From assembly GCF_001541225.1 (NCBI RefSeq), contig NZ_LMTS01000138.1:1-32482 (forward strand): 32,482 nucleotides of DNA, in the 5' to 3' direction. Below the pieces are notes generated by a model. The model was given only the letters and a program-made list of their open reading frames with translations, was not told the origin of the DNA and searched no databases. Source of the stretch: Variovorax sp. WDL1. GTDB lineage: Bacteria > Pseudomonadota > Gammaproteobacteria > Burkholderiales > Burkholderiaceae_C. A program made the translations under genes and the position numbers. The stretch's first letter is position 1; every line of letters starts with the position of its first letter. This document shows, in pieces, positions 16,262 to 22,859 of the stretch.

Positions 16262-16444
16262 TCGAAGCCTGCGGCAACGAACGCCGTCACGGGGAACAAC
16301 CACGGCGATGGCCTTGTCAACGACAACGGCGGCACCGTGGTCGACGAAATCAATCGCTTCGCCACGCCTACCCGATCCTCTTGATCATTCGTGGAGGTTA
16401 GGCGTAGGTGCTGGAGACGGGTTCGGAATGCTGCCGGAAGATCA

Positions 16445-17078
16445 TGCGGGGTGGTTTTCGGTAAGGGCGAGGCGGGGCTGCCGCGAGGTTGCCGGCACGA
16501 GCGCGATGGTGGCTTCGTGCAGGTTCAGGAAAGGTTCGTGGGCCAGCTTCTGCGGAAGATCAGTCTGCTCGAGCCTGTCCATGACAGGGCCGCGCACCTC
16601 CGCGAGATGCAGTTCTACACAGCGCTCGCGCAAGTCAGTCTGGAGGCGCTGGAGTGCTTCGACGGCCGTAAGGTCGATGTGGCTGACGGAGACAAGTCCA
16701 GCACGAGGTGCCGGGTGTCACCTTGCCGGTCGATCTTCTCCTCGATGCGCCCGAGGACCGCCGGCATGTTGGCGAAGAACAGGCTTTCGTCGACCCGCAT
16801 CAGCAGCAGCCCGGGATAGGTTCTGACCGCAAAGCGCCGCTCGTTGCGGAAGTGCTCGCTGTCGCCGACTGCCCACCGACAGCGTCATGCTGGAGCCGAG
16901 AACCGCATAGGCGACCAGTGGCAGGATGCTGGCGTACATGCCCACATGGGGCGGCAGTCCCGCAAGCATCGCGTATGCAAGGCTTTGCGACACCAGCAGG
17001 ATCGTTACCACGAGGCCGGCGACGAGATCCCTGGGCAGCCTTGCCCCGGTCGTACGTGGCCAGCCACCGCCGCTTCAT
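16445..17078 (-). pseudogene. SulP-family anion transporter, internally deleted and frameshifted
   Basis: Three pieces of one SulP permease are visible in different frames. The N-terminus WLATYD leads, after a frameshift near 17045, to [20 protein letters not shown] and [18 protein letters not shown] (first membrane helices). The frame then jumps near 16880 straight to [23 protein letters not shown] and [19 protein letters not shown], the start of the C-terminal STAS domain. A third piece, in frame again after about 16700, is SHIDLTAVEALQRLQ, then ELHLAEVRGPVMDRL. Most of the roughly ten middle membrane segments (a few hundred residues) are missing. The start overlaps the DUF442 stop (ATGA), so it was the third gene of the sulfide-response operon. 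Confidence 0.85.
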
Positions 17079-17428
17079 GTTCCGCTCTTGCCCATGCGGT
17101 ACAGCGCGGCTGAACGGCGTCCCGTGCGGCAGAACGCCACGACCGGCTTGGGAAGATCATCGACCACGCTCGCCATGTTGCGCGCCTGCTCCTCGGTGTG
17201 CCCCGTGGGTGGCACGGGTAGGTACCGGTACTCCAGCCCCGCCTTTCGCGCGGCGTCCTCCAACTGCGCGCTGGTCGGCTGGCCGGCCCCGCCTTCGTAG
17301 TCGGGCCGGTTGTTGACGATGCTGCGGAAACCCGCAGTCGCGAGGGCGGGCACGTCATCGGGCTGCACCTGTGCAGTGACGCACAGGGCTTGATCGATCG
17401 GGTCGGGCGAAAAGGCATTCATCATCAT
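17075..17428 (-). CDS. DUF442/TIGR01244 family sulfurtransferase (Blh N-domain type)
   Basis: A 117-residue phosphatase/rhodanese-like domain with active-site loop VVAFCRTGRRS; the nucleophile is Cys100. The N-terminal block VTAQVQPDDVPALATAGFRSIVNNRPD is characteristic. In Blh proteins of the BigR regulon this domain is fused to a persulfide dioxygenase; here the two are separate neighbouring genes. It would pass sulfane sulfur between carriers during sulfide detoxification. Start is one of three consecutive ATG codons (17422-17428); the first is given. The protein ends soon after the active site (ALYRMGKSGT), as usual for the family. Confidence 0.88.
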   Translation of the reverse strand: MMMNAFSPDPIDQALCVTAQVQPDDVPALATAGFRSIVNNRPDYEGGAGQPTSAQLEDAARKAGLEYRYLPVPPTGHTEEQARNMASVVDDLPKPVVAFCRTGRRSAALYRMGKSGT

Positions 17429-17535
17429 TTCCAGGTTTGGGCTGTTTCAGGGTTCGGGGCTCGGCCCCGTGATCGGCGCGGCTGCGTCCTGCATCTGGTC
17501 AGTTCGCGCACGACGGCTGCAAGGGACTACTCGAA

Positions 17536-18426
17536 TCAGTCGTTCCTTGCTCCGCCTTTCGGCAGGGCGTTGACCGGGATCCGCAGGTAGGCGACGCCGT
17601 TGTCGTCGGGCGGTGGCATCTGGCCGGCGCGGACGTTCACCTGGATCGACGGCAGGATAAGGGTCGGCACCTCGAGAGTGGCATCGCGGGCCTTTCGCAT
17701 GGCGACGAAGCCTTCTTCCGTGATCCCGTCCCTGACGTGGATGTTCTTCGAGCGCTGCTCGGCCACCGTGGTCTCCCACTGCGCATCGCGGGTCTTGGGC
17801 GGGTAGTCGTGGCAGACGTACATGCGCGTCTGCGGCGGCAGGTCCAGCAGGCGGCGGATCGAACGGTACAGCGTGGCTGCATCGCCGCCGGGGAAATCGG
17901 CGCGAGCGGTGCCGACGTCAGGCATGAACAGCGTGTCGCCCACGAAGACGCTGTCTTCGATAAGGTAGGCCATGTCGGCCGGCGTGTGGCCAGGCACGAG
18001 CATGGCCCTGGCTTCCACCTCGCCAATGCGGAAGGTTTCGCCGTCCTTGAACAGGTGGTCGAATTGGCTGCCGTCAGGCAGGAAGCTGCGCTCCAGGTTG
18101 TAGAGCTTCTTGAACGTCGCCTGCACCTCGCGGATGTTCTCGCCGATCGCAATGCGGCCGCCCACGCGCTCTTGCAAGTAACGCGCCGCGGAGAGGTGGT
18201 CGGCGTGCGCGTGCGTCTCGAGAATCCACTCAACCTTCAAACCCTTGTCCTTCAGATACCCGAGAACCTGGTCTGCCGCCTTGGTCTCCGTGTAGCCCGA
18301 CTTGAAATCGTAATCGAGCACCGGGTCGATGACAGCAGCAGCGTTGGTGGCGTTGTCCGATAGCACGTACGAGACTGTCCACGTAGAACGGTCGAAGAAG
18401 GCCTGGGTGGTGATGCGCGCGGTCAT
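17536..18426 (-). CDS. Persulfide dioxygenase-like MBL-fold protein (ETHE1/Blh type)
   Basis: A 296-residue MBL-fold enzyme. ETHAHADHLSAARYL gives His72, His74, Asp76 and His77; later ligands are in VPGHTPADM and FVGDTLFMPDVGTARADFPGGDAATLYRS, a hallmark of the ETHE1 group, and in YVCHDYPP. ETHE1 enzymes oxidise glutathione persulfide to sulfite with one iron. It is the first gene of a leftward operon with the DUF442 gene and the SulP remnant, and it is divergent from a BigR-type repressor gene, which fits a sulfide/persulfide response. The region between holds a palindrome likely bound by that repressor. Confidence 0.93.
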   Translation of the reverse strand: MTARITTQAFFDRSTWTVSYVLSDNATNAAAVIDPVLDYDFKSGYTETKAADQVLGYLKDKGLKVEWILETHAHADHLSAARYLQERVGGRIAIGENIREVQATFKKLYNLERSFLPDGSQFDHLFKDGETFRIGEVEARAMLVPGHTPADMAYLIEDSVFVGDTLFMPDVGTARADFPGGDAATLYRSIRRLLDLPPQTRMYVCHDYPPKTRDAQWETTVAEQRSKNIHVRDGITEEGFVAMRKARDATLEVPTLILPSIQVNVRAGQMPPPDDNGVAYLRIPVNALPKGGARND

Positions 18427-18457
18427 TGCACTCTCCTTTCAATCCATTTAATTATAT

Positions 18458-18473
18458 TATATCGTTTGATATA
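18458..18473. promoter_or_regulatory. Likely BigR operator
   Basis: TATATC-GTTT-GATATA is a perfect inverted repeat in the very AT-rich gap between the persulfide dioxygenase gene and the bigR-like gene. BigR/SqrR-type repressors bind AT-rich palindromes in the divergent promoters of such operons. The site could repress both directions. Confidence 0.7.
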
Positions 18474-18507
18474 CTATTCTGCAGGTGAGACGGATTGAGA
18501 GGACCGC

Positions 18508-18834
18508 ATGAACGAAGACCCAAGTGATCTCGTGATCGACCCGCAGCGGCTGCGCTGCGCAGCCGAGAACGCCATCGCCGCGCTGAAAGTGCTGGCCAAC
18601 CCGGAAAGGCTGCTACTGCTGTGCCAGCTCTCGCAGGGCGAGTTCAGCGTCGGCGAACTCGAGGAACAGTTGGACATCCATCAGCCGACGCTGTCGCAGC
18701 AGCTCGGCGTGCTGCGCAGCCAAGGTGTGGTGGCCACGCGCCGCGAGGGAAAGAACATCTACTACAGCGTGGCGGACCCCAACCTGCTGGAAATCCTGGT
18801 GGTCCTGTACCGCCTCTACTGTCCAGCGGAGTAA
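18508..18834 (+). CDS. bigR: BigR/SqrR-like ArsR-family repressor
   Basis: A 108-residue winged-helix repressor. The recognition helix block is VGELEEQLDIHQPTLSQQLG, and the wing contains GVVATRREGKNIYYSV. Cys39 (LLLLCQLS) and Cys105 (YRLYCPAE) sit where BigR, YgaV and SqrR carry the two thiols that form a disulfide or tetrasulfide bridge on exposure to reactive sulfur and so release DNA. A third Cys (17) is near the N-terminus. It faces the persulfide dioxygenase operon across an AT-rich palindrome. The regulatory role is well supported by family and context. Confidence 0.9.
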   Translation: MNEDPSDLVIDPQRLRCAAENAIAALKVLANPERLLLLCQLSQGEFSVGELEEQLDIHQPTLSQQLGVLRSQGVVATRREGKNIYYSVADPNLLEILVVLYRLYCPAE

Positions 18835-18874
18835 GACATCCATCGGCTGGGTGTTCGTACGGCAATGGCGGCCG

Positions 18875-19132
18875 TCAAAAGCAGGCGCCGCAGTGTCGCC
18901 AGGCGGCAGCAGGCAACTCCGGTTCGGCCCGCAGGCCGCCTCCCGGACGGGGCGACAGGCGGACGCTGCCTCCATGGCGCAGGGCGATCGCCTGCACGAT
19001 GGCCAGCCCGAGGCCGCTGCCGCCGGCCGCCTTGCTGCGGCGCCAGAACCGGCGCGTCGCCATCGCGCAGTCTTCCTCGCTCATGTCTGGGCCGCGGTCC
19101 AGGACCTCGAACTTCACGGTGCCGTACATGGA
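18875..19132 (-). pseudogene. Histidine kinase, C-terminal remnant (HATPase_c)
   Basis: About 85 residues with the late blocks of a histidine kinase ATPase domain: FEVLDRGPDMSEED (G1 box; the usual RGPGM is RGPDM here), a RRFWRR lid, GGSGLGLAIVQAIALRHGG (G2 box) and a closing PGGGLRAEPELPA. Everything before the G1 box (sensor, HAMP, dimerisation helix, N box) is missing: the coding similarity stops at about 19132, shortly before a tRNA terminator and attachment site. The altered G1 residue agrees with decay. No response regulator gene is nearby. Confidence 0.8.
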
Positions 19133-19163
19133 GCAGAACGAGATGGCTGGAATGCCCAAAAGG

Positions 19164-19196
19164 AAAACCCGCAGAAACTCAGTTTCATGCGGGTTT
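19164..19196 (-). terminator. Terminator of tRNA-Phe (minus strand)
   Basis: AAACCCGC (19165-19172) pairs with GCGGGTTT (19189-19196), and GAAAC/GTTTC extends the stem inside. Read on the minus strand it follows the tRNA-Phe 3' end and finishes with TTTTCC. It marks the original chromosomal side of the integration site. Confidence 0.75.
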
Positions 19197-19202
19197 GGAA
19201 GA

Positions 19203-19225
19203 TGGTGGCCTGGGGCGGAATCGAA
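19203..19225 (-). other. Attachment site: 3' end of tRNA-Phe
   Basis: On the minus strand these 23 bases end with GCCCCAGGCCACCA and begin with TTCGATTC, which is the T loop, 3' T stem, 3' acceptor strand, discriminator A and CCA of a betaproteobacterial tRNA-Phe. The sequence to the right (19226 on) no longer matches tRNA, so only the 3' end is present. This is the usual picture of the distal attachment site left when an element integrates into a tRNA 3' end; the complete tRNA-Phe should lie at the other end of the element, outside the window. Assignment to tRNA-Phe is from memory of the gene sequence. Confidence 0.75.
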
Positions 19226-19501
19226 AAAATCGCGCGGAGCCAGCAGCCACGCGCCCTCGGGGAGGTTACAAATTTTCCAGGGTACGGGCCGGGGTACGGA
19301 CGCAAAAATACAACGAATGTGCGCTGTGGTTGGACTCCAAAACAGCTGCAGGATCCACTCGCCTCTTGCCAACGCAGCAGTTGGCGAAGACCAGCCTGCG
19401 CTGGCTGGACACTCCTGCACTCGACAAAACGCGTGGGCGCACGTAACGGCAGTCTGGATCGGCCTCTAGTCCTTCGCGTCACAAACCCCTTTGCACACCA
19501 G
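19226..19501. other. Left end of integrated element, no gene seen
   Basis: About 275 bases between the attachment site and the 3' end of the protease gene. It contains a short direct repeat (19280-19299) but no supported coding region and no integrase gene. Base composition is less GC-rich than the catabolic island. Confidence 0.5.
19280..19299 (+). repeat. Direct repeat GGGTACGG x2 near the element end
   Basis: GGGTACGG occurs at 19280-19287 and 19292-19299, twelve bases start to start, about 55 bases inside the element. Short GGGTA-type repeats are often found next to tyrosine-recombinase attachment sites and may be arm-type binding sites. That role is inference. Confidence 0.5.
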
Positions 19502-20368
19502 TTAGAACCTGGGTAGCTCGGTCGTCATGTTCTCGTCCGGCTCGTCCGGGTGCTCCACCCCTGGTGCGTCCAACACCAATAGCGAGATGGACATGTCGTA
19601 CCGGTCTGAGAGCACAACCATCTCGCGCACAGGCAGCCTGATGGGCCAGACGCCTTCGGGGTGCTCTACGCCCAAGCGATAGTCTGCGGTTGAAAGCGCT
19701 TGGTCTGGGCTCACAGTGAGCGAGCCCGAAGGCAATTCCATGCCCTCCTGCAGCGTTCCAAACGTGTATCTCTTCGCGCTGCCACTGGCCTTCCACCAGT
19801 GCAGCATCCCTTCCCGTCCCATAACGGCGACGGCTGGCTGATCGGTGAACTCCAACCATTTGAGCATTGCGGCCGTGAGTGAAACACCATAACGGTCGGC
19901 GCACTCGCCCAAGAGGTCAAGAGTGATCCGACGCCCACGCACCTGCTGGGTGTAGTCGTCGATCGGCATGAGTAGGTACGACGCGAACTGGTCTGCCTCG
20001 CGCTCGATCCTGGCCCCGGTGATCCCCAGTGTCGCGCTCTGGGAGCACTGGAACGCATCCTGCAGCTTGCGATGGAGGACGTAGTGCCCAAACTCGTGCG
20101 CAACGGTGAAGTTGGACCGTCCTGGCAGTTCGGGGTGCGGGTGGTACAGCAACGCCCAGACTTTTCGCTCCTTCAGCCAGAACAACCCGCCCTCGAAGCC
20201 TTTCAACTCTCGGGCTTGCAACTCCCCAATGGGCGCCTCGGGCGCCACGTTCCTAGACCATTCCTGCGCCAGCGCTCCGGCGTTGATCGGAAACGTTAGC
20301 CCGTGGACGGCGCGCCACAGCTTCGCCAGCTTGATTGCCTCGCCCGATGGGGAAAGCCCCTCTTTCAA
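19502..20368 (-). CDS. ImmA/IrrE-type zinc metallopeptidase (CapP-like)
   Basis: A 288-residue protein. Zinc motif VAHEFGHYVLH places His91, Glu92 and His95; the third ligand region is READQFASYLLMP (Glu124 area). Cys108 lies between them (FQCSQSA). The C-terminal half (from about 170) is a separate beta-rich domain (PAVAVMGREGMLHWWKASG) that may sense or bind a partner. ImmA/IrrE proteases cleave cognate XRE repressors. The gene overlaps the XRE gene by ATGA (20365-20368), and both are divergent from a CBASS operon, the layout known for the CapH/CapP regulators of CBASS. Identity as CapP is inference; the peptidase family is secure. Confidence 0.9.
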   Translation of the reverse strand: MKEGLSPSGEAIKLAKLWRAVHGLTFPINAGALAQEWSRNVAPEAPIGELQARELKGFEGGLFWLKERKVWALLYHPHPELPGRSNFTVAHEFGHYVLHRKLQDAFQCSQSATLGITGARIEREADQFASYLLMPIDDYTQQVRGRRITLDLLGECADRYGVSLTAAMLKWLEFTDQPAVAVMGREGMLHWWKASGSAKRYTFGTLQEGMELPSGSLTVSPDQALSTADYRLGVEHPEGVWPIRLPVREMVVLSDRYDMSISLLVLDAPGVEHPDEPDENMTTELPRF

Positions 20369-20691
20369 GGGCCGGCCTTCTTGTCGAGGACGCTGAGGAT
20401 TTCCTGCAACTGCTGCTTCACCCCGCTGTCCAGCGACTGATACTTGCGGAAGAAGGCCTCGTCGGCAACGTCGATCGAGGGCTCTGCGACGTCGTCGTTC
20501 ATCAGGAACTCGGGTGTCACGCCCAGGACCTTCGCCACCTCATTGATCCGGTCGGCGGACGGGCGGGCCTTTTCCTTGTTCTCTAGTTCCCATACGGATG
20601 ACTTGGACGCACCGATCTGCTCGGCGAACTGTTCCAACGTCAAGCCTGCTTTCTTCCGCAATGTGCGGATCTTCTCGCCCAGTGTTGGCAT
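20365..20691 (-). CDS. XRE-family repressor (CapH-like)
   Basis: A 108-residue regulator. The helix-turn-helix is at residues about 9-45 (IRTLRKKAGLTLEQFAEQIG, then ASKSSVWELENKEK and PSADRINEVAKVLGV). The C-terminal third (DVADEAFFRKYQSLDSGVKQQ...) is a helical tail that could dimerise and be the cleavage target of the partner protease. It likely represses the divergent operon and its own gene by binding the palindromes at 20724-20773. ATG at 20691 is the only sensible start. Confidence 0.92.
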   Translation of the reverse strand: MPTLGEKIRTLRKKAGLTLEQFAEQIGASKSSVWELENKEKARPSADRINEVAKVLGVTPEFLMNDDVAEPSIDVADEAFFRKYQSLDSGVKQQLQEILSVLDKKAGP

Positions 20692-20722
20692 GCTTGTTCG
20701 GAGTTCCGATAAAAAAAGTACT

Positions 20723-20750
20723 TGACTCCGGAAGTTCGGGAGTCCACAAT
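20723..20750 (+). promoter_or_regulatory. Promoter of the CBASS operon
   Basis: TTGACT (20723-20728) and CACAAT (20745-20750) are separated by 16 bases and read towards the YjzC-like and CBASS genes. The spacer is filled by the 21-bp palindrome listed separately, so a bound repressor would block RNA polymerase. Confidence 0.6.
20724..20744. promoter_or_regulatory. Operator palindrome of the XRE repressor
   Basis: GACTCC (20724-20729) and GGAGTC (20739-20744) form a perfect 6-bp inverted repeat around GGAAGTTCG. Related half-sites AGTTCCGA recur at 20702-20709 and, within AGTTC-C-GAACT, at 20763-20773. Several repeated half-sites in a divergent XRE promoter are expected for an autoregulated repressor. 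Confidence 0.6.
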
Positions 20751-20760
20751 TTTTATTGTG
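20745..20760. repeat. Inverted repeat CACAAT-TTTT-ATTGTG
   Basis: A perfect 6-bp inverted repeat with a 4-base loop that overlaps the proposed -10 element and start of transcription. It may be a second operator, or a hairpin at the 5' end of the transcript. Confidence 0.6.
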
Positions 20761-20865
20761 ATAGTTCCGAACTTTTTGCGCAATCCCGATTTGGTAACAC
20801 AGCCAGCTGGGAACAAGGAAGTCGGGATGTCACAAATCAACCAACCGATCCTGAAGGGGACGACC

Positions 20866-21030
20866 ATGAGCAAGACGTTGAAGCCCGGTACGCCGGCACC
20901 GAAGTCCGGCCAGTACCAGAACCCGGGCACCGGCAATGAAGTGACCGGCGTGAAGGGAAAGCCGCTGCCGCCGACGCCGCGGCCGGGCCAAGGCTACAAG
21001 CTGGTGGACCCCACCAAGCACAAGCGCTGA
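20866..21030 (+). CDS. YjzC-like small protein, first gene of the CBASS operon
   Basis: A 54-residue Pro/Gly-rich protein with the blocks PGTPAPKSGQY and GKPLPPTPRPGQGYKLVDPTKHK, which match the YjzC-like small protein family. ATG 20866 has a good ribosome binding site (AAGGGGA); an in-frame ATG at 20827 with AAGGAAG is an alternative and adds 13 residues. The family has no known biochemical role that I can name. Here it is the first gene after the repressed promoter and lies 57 bases before the nucleotidyltransferase gene, so it is co-expressed with the defence genes. Confidence 0.8.
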   Translation: MSKTLKPGTPAPKSGQYQNPGTGNEVTGVKGKPLPPTPRPGQGYKLVDPTKHKR

Positions 21031-21087
21031 GCCGGGGCGGGTCCAAGTGCGGCAGAAAGCCATCGACAAGAATTTCAAGGAGACCCC

Positions 21088-22347
21088 GTGATCCGCGAAC
21101 CTGTGACTCTCCCCCAGCGCCCCCACATCTCCATGCGGTCGTCGGCGCGTTTCTTCCACTTGGTGGACGTCATCGCCAGGGCCAATGAGCCCACCGCCAC
21201 CCAATTGATGGCCCTGGAGCGCTCCTACAACAGCACCGGCGAGTTCCTCTCGGCATGCCCGGAGTTCCAGGGCGATCTCATCCAGATCCATGCCCACGGT
21301 TCCCGGCAGTTGGGCACCATCGTGCGGCCCCGTGATGGCTCGCGGGAGGGCTTCGACATCGATCTGATCGCGCGCCTGGCGTCCGGGGCGCGTCACAAAT
21401 ACGACGGCGAGCACGGACCAGTCGTGCTTCTCGATCGCCTGCATCGCGTTTTGGCCCGCTACGCCGATGCGCATGGCCTCCGGCTGCGCCGCTGGGAGCG
21501 TTGTGCAACGCTGGAGTACTCCGAAGGGATGTGCGCTGACATCGCGCCGGTCATTGACTCTCCGTTGTTGGCCGCGCCGTTCGGCGAGACGCACGGCCTC
21601 ATCCCTGACCGCGAGCTACGGCTTTTCGACTCGACGAACCCGCGCGGGTACGCAAAGCATTTCGATCTCGCCGCCGCGATCTCACCGAATTTCACCGGCG
21701 CAGTGCGCTTTGCGGAGGCGATGGATTCGGTGACGCGCGCGGAAGTGACGCCACTTCCTGATGCGCAGGAGGTGTTCGACCGGCTGCTGTGCCGGCTGGT
21801 GCAACTGTTGAAGCTGCATCGCAATGTGGCGTTCGGCGTTGCGCTCGGAAGCCAGGACATGGCACCATCTTCTGTCTTCCTGACGACGCTGGCCGCGATG
21901 GCCTACGCGGTGGAGGCGCCGCAGCCGCACGAGAGTCCCTTGGAGTTGCTCCTCGATATCGTGGAACGGATGCCGCTGCACTTCGAGCGGATTTCCCGGG
22001 CCGACGGTTCCGAAGAATGGGTCTTGCCCAACCCATCCGCGCCGCGGGACAACCTGGCCGGCGGCATGAATTCTCCGGCTCGACAGGAGGCATTTTTCTC
22101 GTGGCACCACCGCCTGATCGGTGATCTGAAGCGCATCCTGCACGCCATCGAAAACCATGAGGGGATGGATGTCCTGATCAAGGCGCTGGAGGGCGCATTC
22201 GGACCTCGCTGCGCGGGCGCCATCCAGCAGGACCAGACCCAGCGGCGCCAGAACAGCCGCGTTGCGGGCCGGGTGACGCTGATCTCGTCGGCGGCAGCCG
22301 CGCCGGTCAGCGTCGCAGCGCGACCCCATACGTATTTCGGCCGCTGA
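21088..22347 (+). CDS. CBASS-type CD-NTase-like nucleotidyltransferase (first)
   Basis: A 419-residue nucleotidyltransferase. Active-site motif HGSRQLGTIVRP (Gly71, Ser72) is followed by FDIDLI with Asp90 and Asp92, and the third acid Asp151 is in CADIAPVID. The helical C-terminal half contains RLVQLLKLHRN, in line with a pol-beta/OAS-like core domain. It would make a nucleotide second messenger upon phage infection. GTG 21088 follows AAGGAG at a 5-base distance and is a strong start. The stop overlaps the ATG of the E2-like gene (TGATG). The protein ends ARPHTYFGR with a Gly next to last, of interest because short type II CBASS E2 enzymes act on the C-terminus of their cyclase. Confidence 0.8.
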   Translation: MIREPVTLPQRPHISMRSSARFFHLVDVIARANEPTATQLMALERSYNSTGEFLSACPEFQGDLIQIHAHGSRQLGTIVRPRDGSREGFDIDLIARLASGARHKYDGEHGPVVLLDRLHRVLARYADAHGLRLRRWERCATLEYSEGMCADIAPVIDSPLLAAPFGETHGLIPDRELRLFDSTNPRGYAKHFDLAAAISPNFTGAVRFAEAMDSVTRAEVTPLPDAQEVFDRLLCRLVQLLKLHRNVAFGVALGSQDMAPSSVFLTTLAAMAYAVEAPQPHESPLELLLDIVERMPLHFERISRADGSEEWVLPNPSAPRDNLAGGMNSPARQEAFFSWHHRLIGDLKRILHAIENHEGMDVLIKALEGAFGPRCAGAIQQDQTQRRQNSRVAGRVTLISSAAAAPVSVAARPHTYFGR

Positions 22348-22802
22348 TGACACCTTACCCGGCTCCGCCCGTACCGACCTTGGCCCAGCGAGCCATGGAG
22401 CTACGCGCCCTGCCTCTCGATGGCGCCCGGCTGGTGTTTCTGCCGGGCCGAGCCTTGCGCTATCGATTCTGTCTGGCGCCGAGCGACTTCGGTCGCGTCT
22501 ATGAGTGCGAACTGCGCCTGACACCCGATTCCCGCCCGCCGGAGATGTTCGTGCTGAGTCCTGCCCTGACGACCCTGACCGATGAATCTGTGCTGCCTCA
22601 CATCTACCCGAACAACGGCCCTGGCACCAAGCTGTGTCTCTGGTGGCCGAAGCAGCGTGAGTGGCTGCCGCAGATGAAGCTGGTCGATACCTACATCGCC
22701 TGGACTGCGGAGTGGCTGTGGCACTTCGAGGACTGGTTGACCACAGGGGTTTGGGCTGGCGGTGGCGAGCATCCGCAGTTACGCAGAAAGCGCTGGGCTT
22801 GA
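22347..22802 (+). CDS. E2-like conjugating enzyme of short type II CBASS
   Basis: A 151-residue UBC-fold-like protein. Strand blocks RLVFLPGRALRYRFCLAP and VYECELRLTP lead to the diagnostic stretch HIYPNNGPGTKLCLWWP with presumed catalytic Cys97 and His85, then YIAWTAEWLWHFEDWLTTGVWAGGGEHP. This pattern is that of bacterial E2-like proteins encoded beside CBASS nucleotidyltransferases without an E1 or JAB protein. Such E2 enzymes link the cyclase C-terminus to other proteins and raise signalling. No ThiF/E1-type gene or JAB-type protease is present here. The gene overlaps the first nucleotidyltransferase stop by one base, so the two are coupled. Confidence 0.85.
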   Translation: MTPYPAPPVPTLAQRAMELRALPLDGARLVFLPGRALRYRFCLAPSDFGRVYECELRLTPDSRPPEMFVLSPALTTLTDESVLPHIYPNNGPGTKLCLWWPKQREWLPQMKLVDTYIAWTAEWLWHFEDWLTTGVWAGGGEHPQLRRKRWA

Positions 22803-22859
22803 GGCAGCGACGACCAGGATCACAAAACGACAGCAATGACGCAAGGAGCAGAGAACAGC

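Noticed and set aside
16280..16384. Short frame with GDGLVNDNGGTVVDEINRFATP resembling a secreted repeat protein tail
   Set aside because: No start, no ribosome binding site and no family I can name; too short to support a feature.
18865..19446. Plus-strand frame across the kinase remnant and the attachment site
   Set aside because: It is antisense to the kinase remnant and runs through tRNA and non-coding sequence without any recognisable domain.
19226..19501. Possible integrase gene next to the attachment site
   Set aside because: Both strands were read and no tyrosine or serine recombinase motif is present; the integrase should be at the other end of the element.
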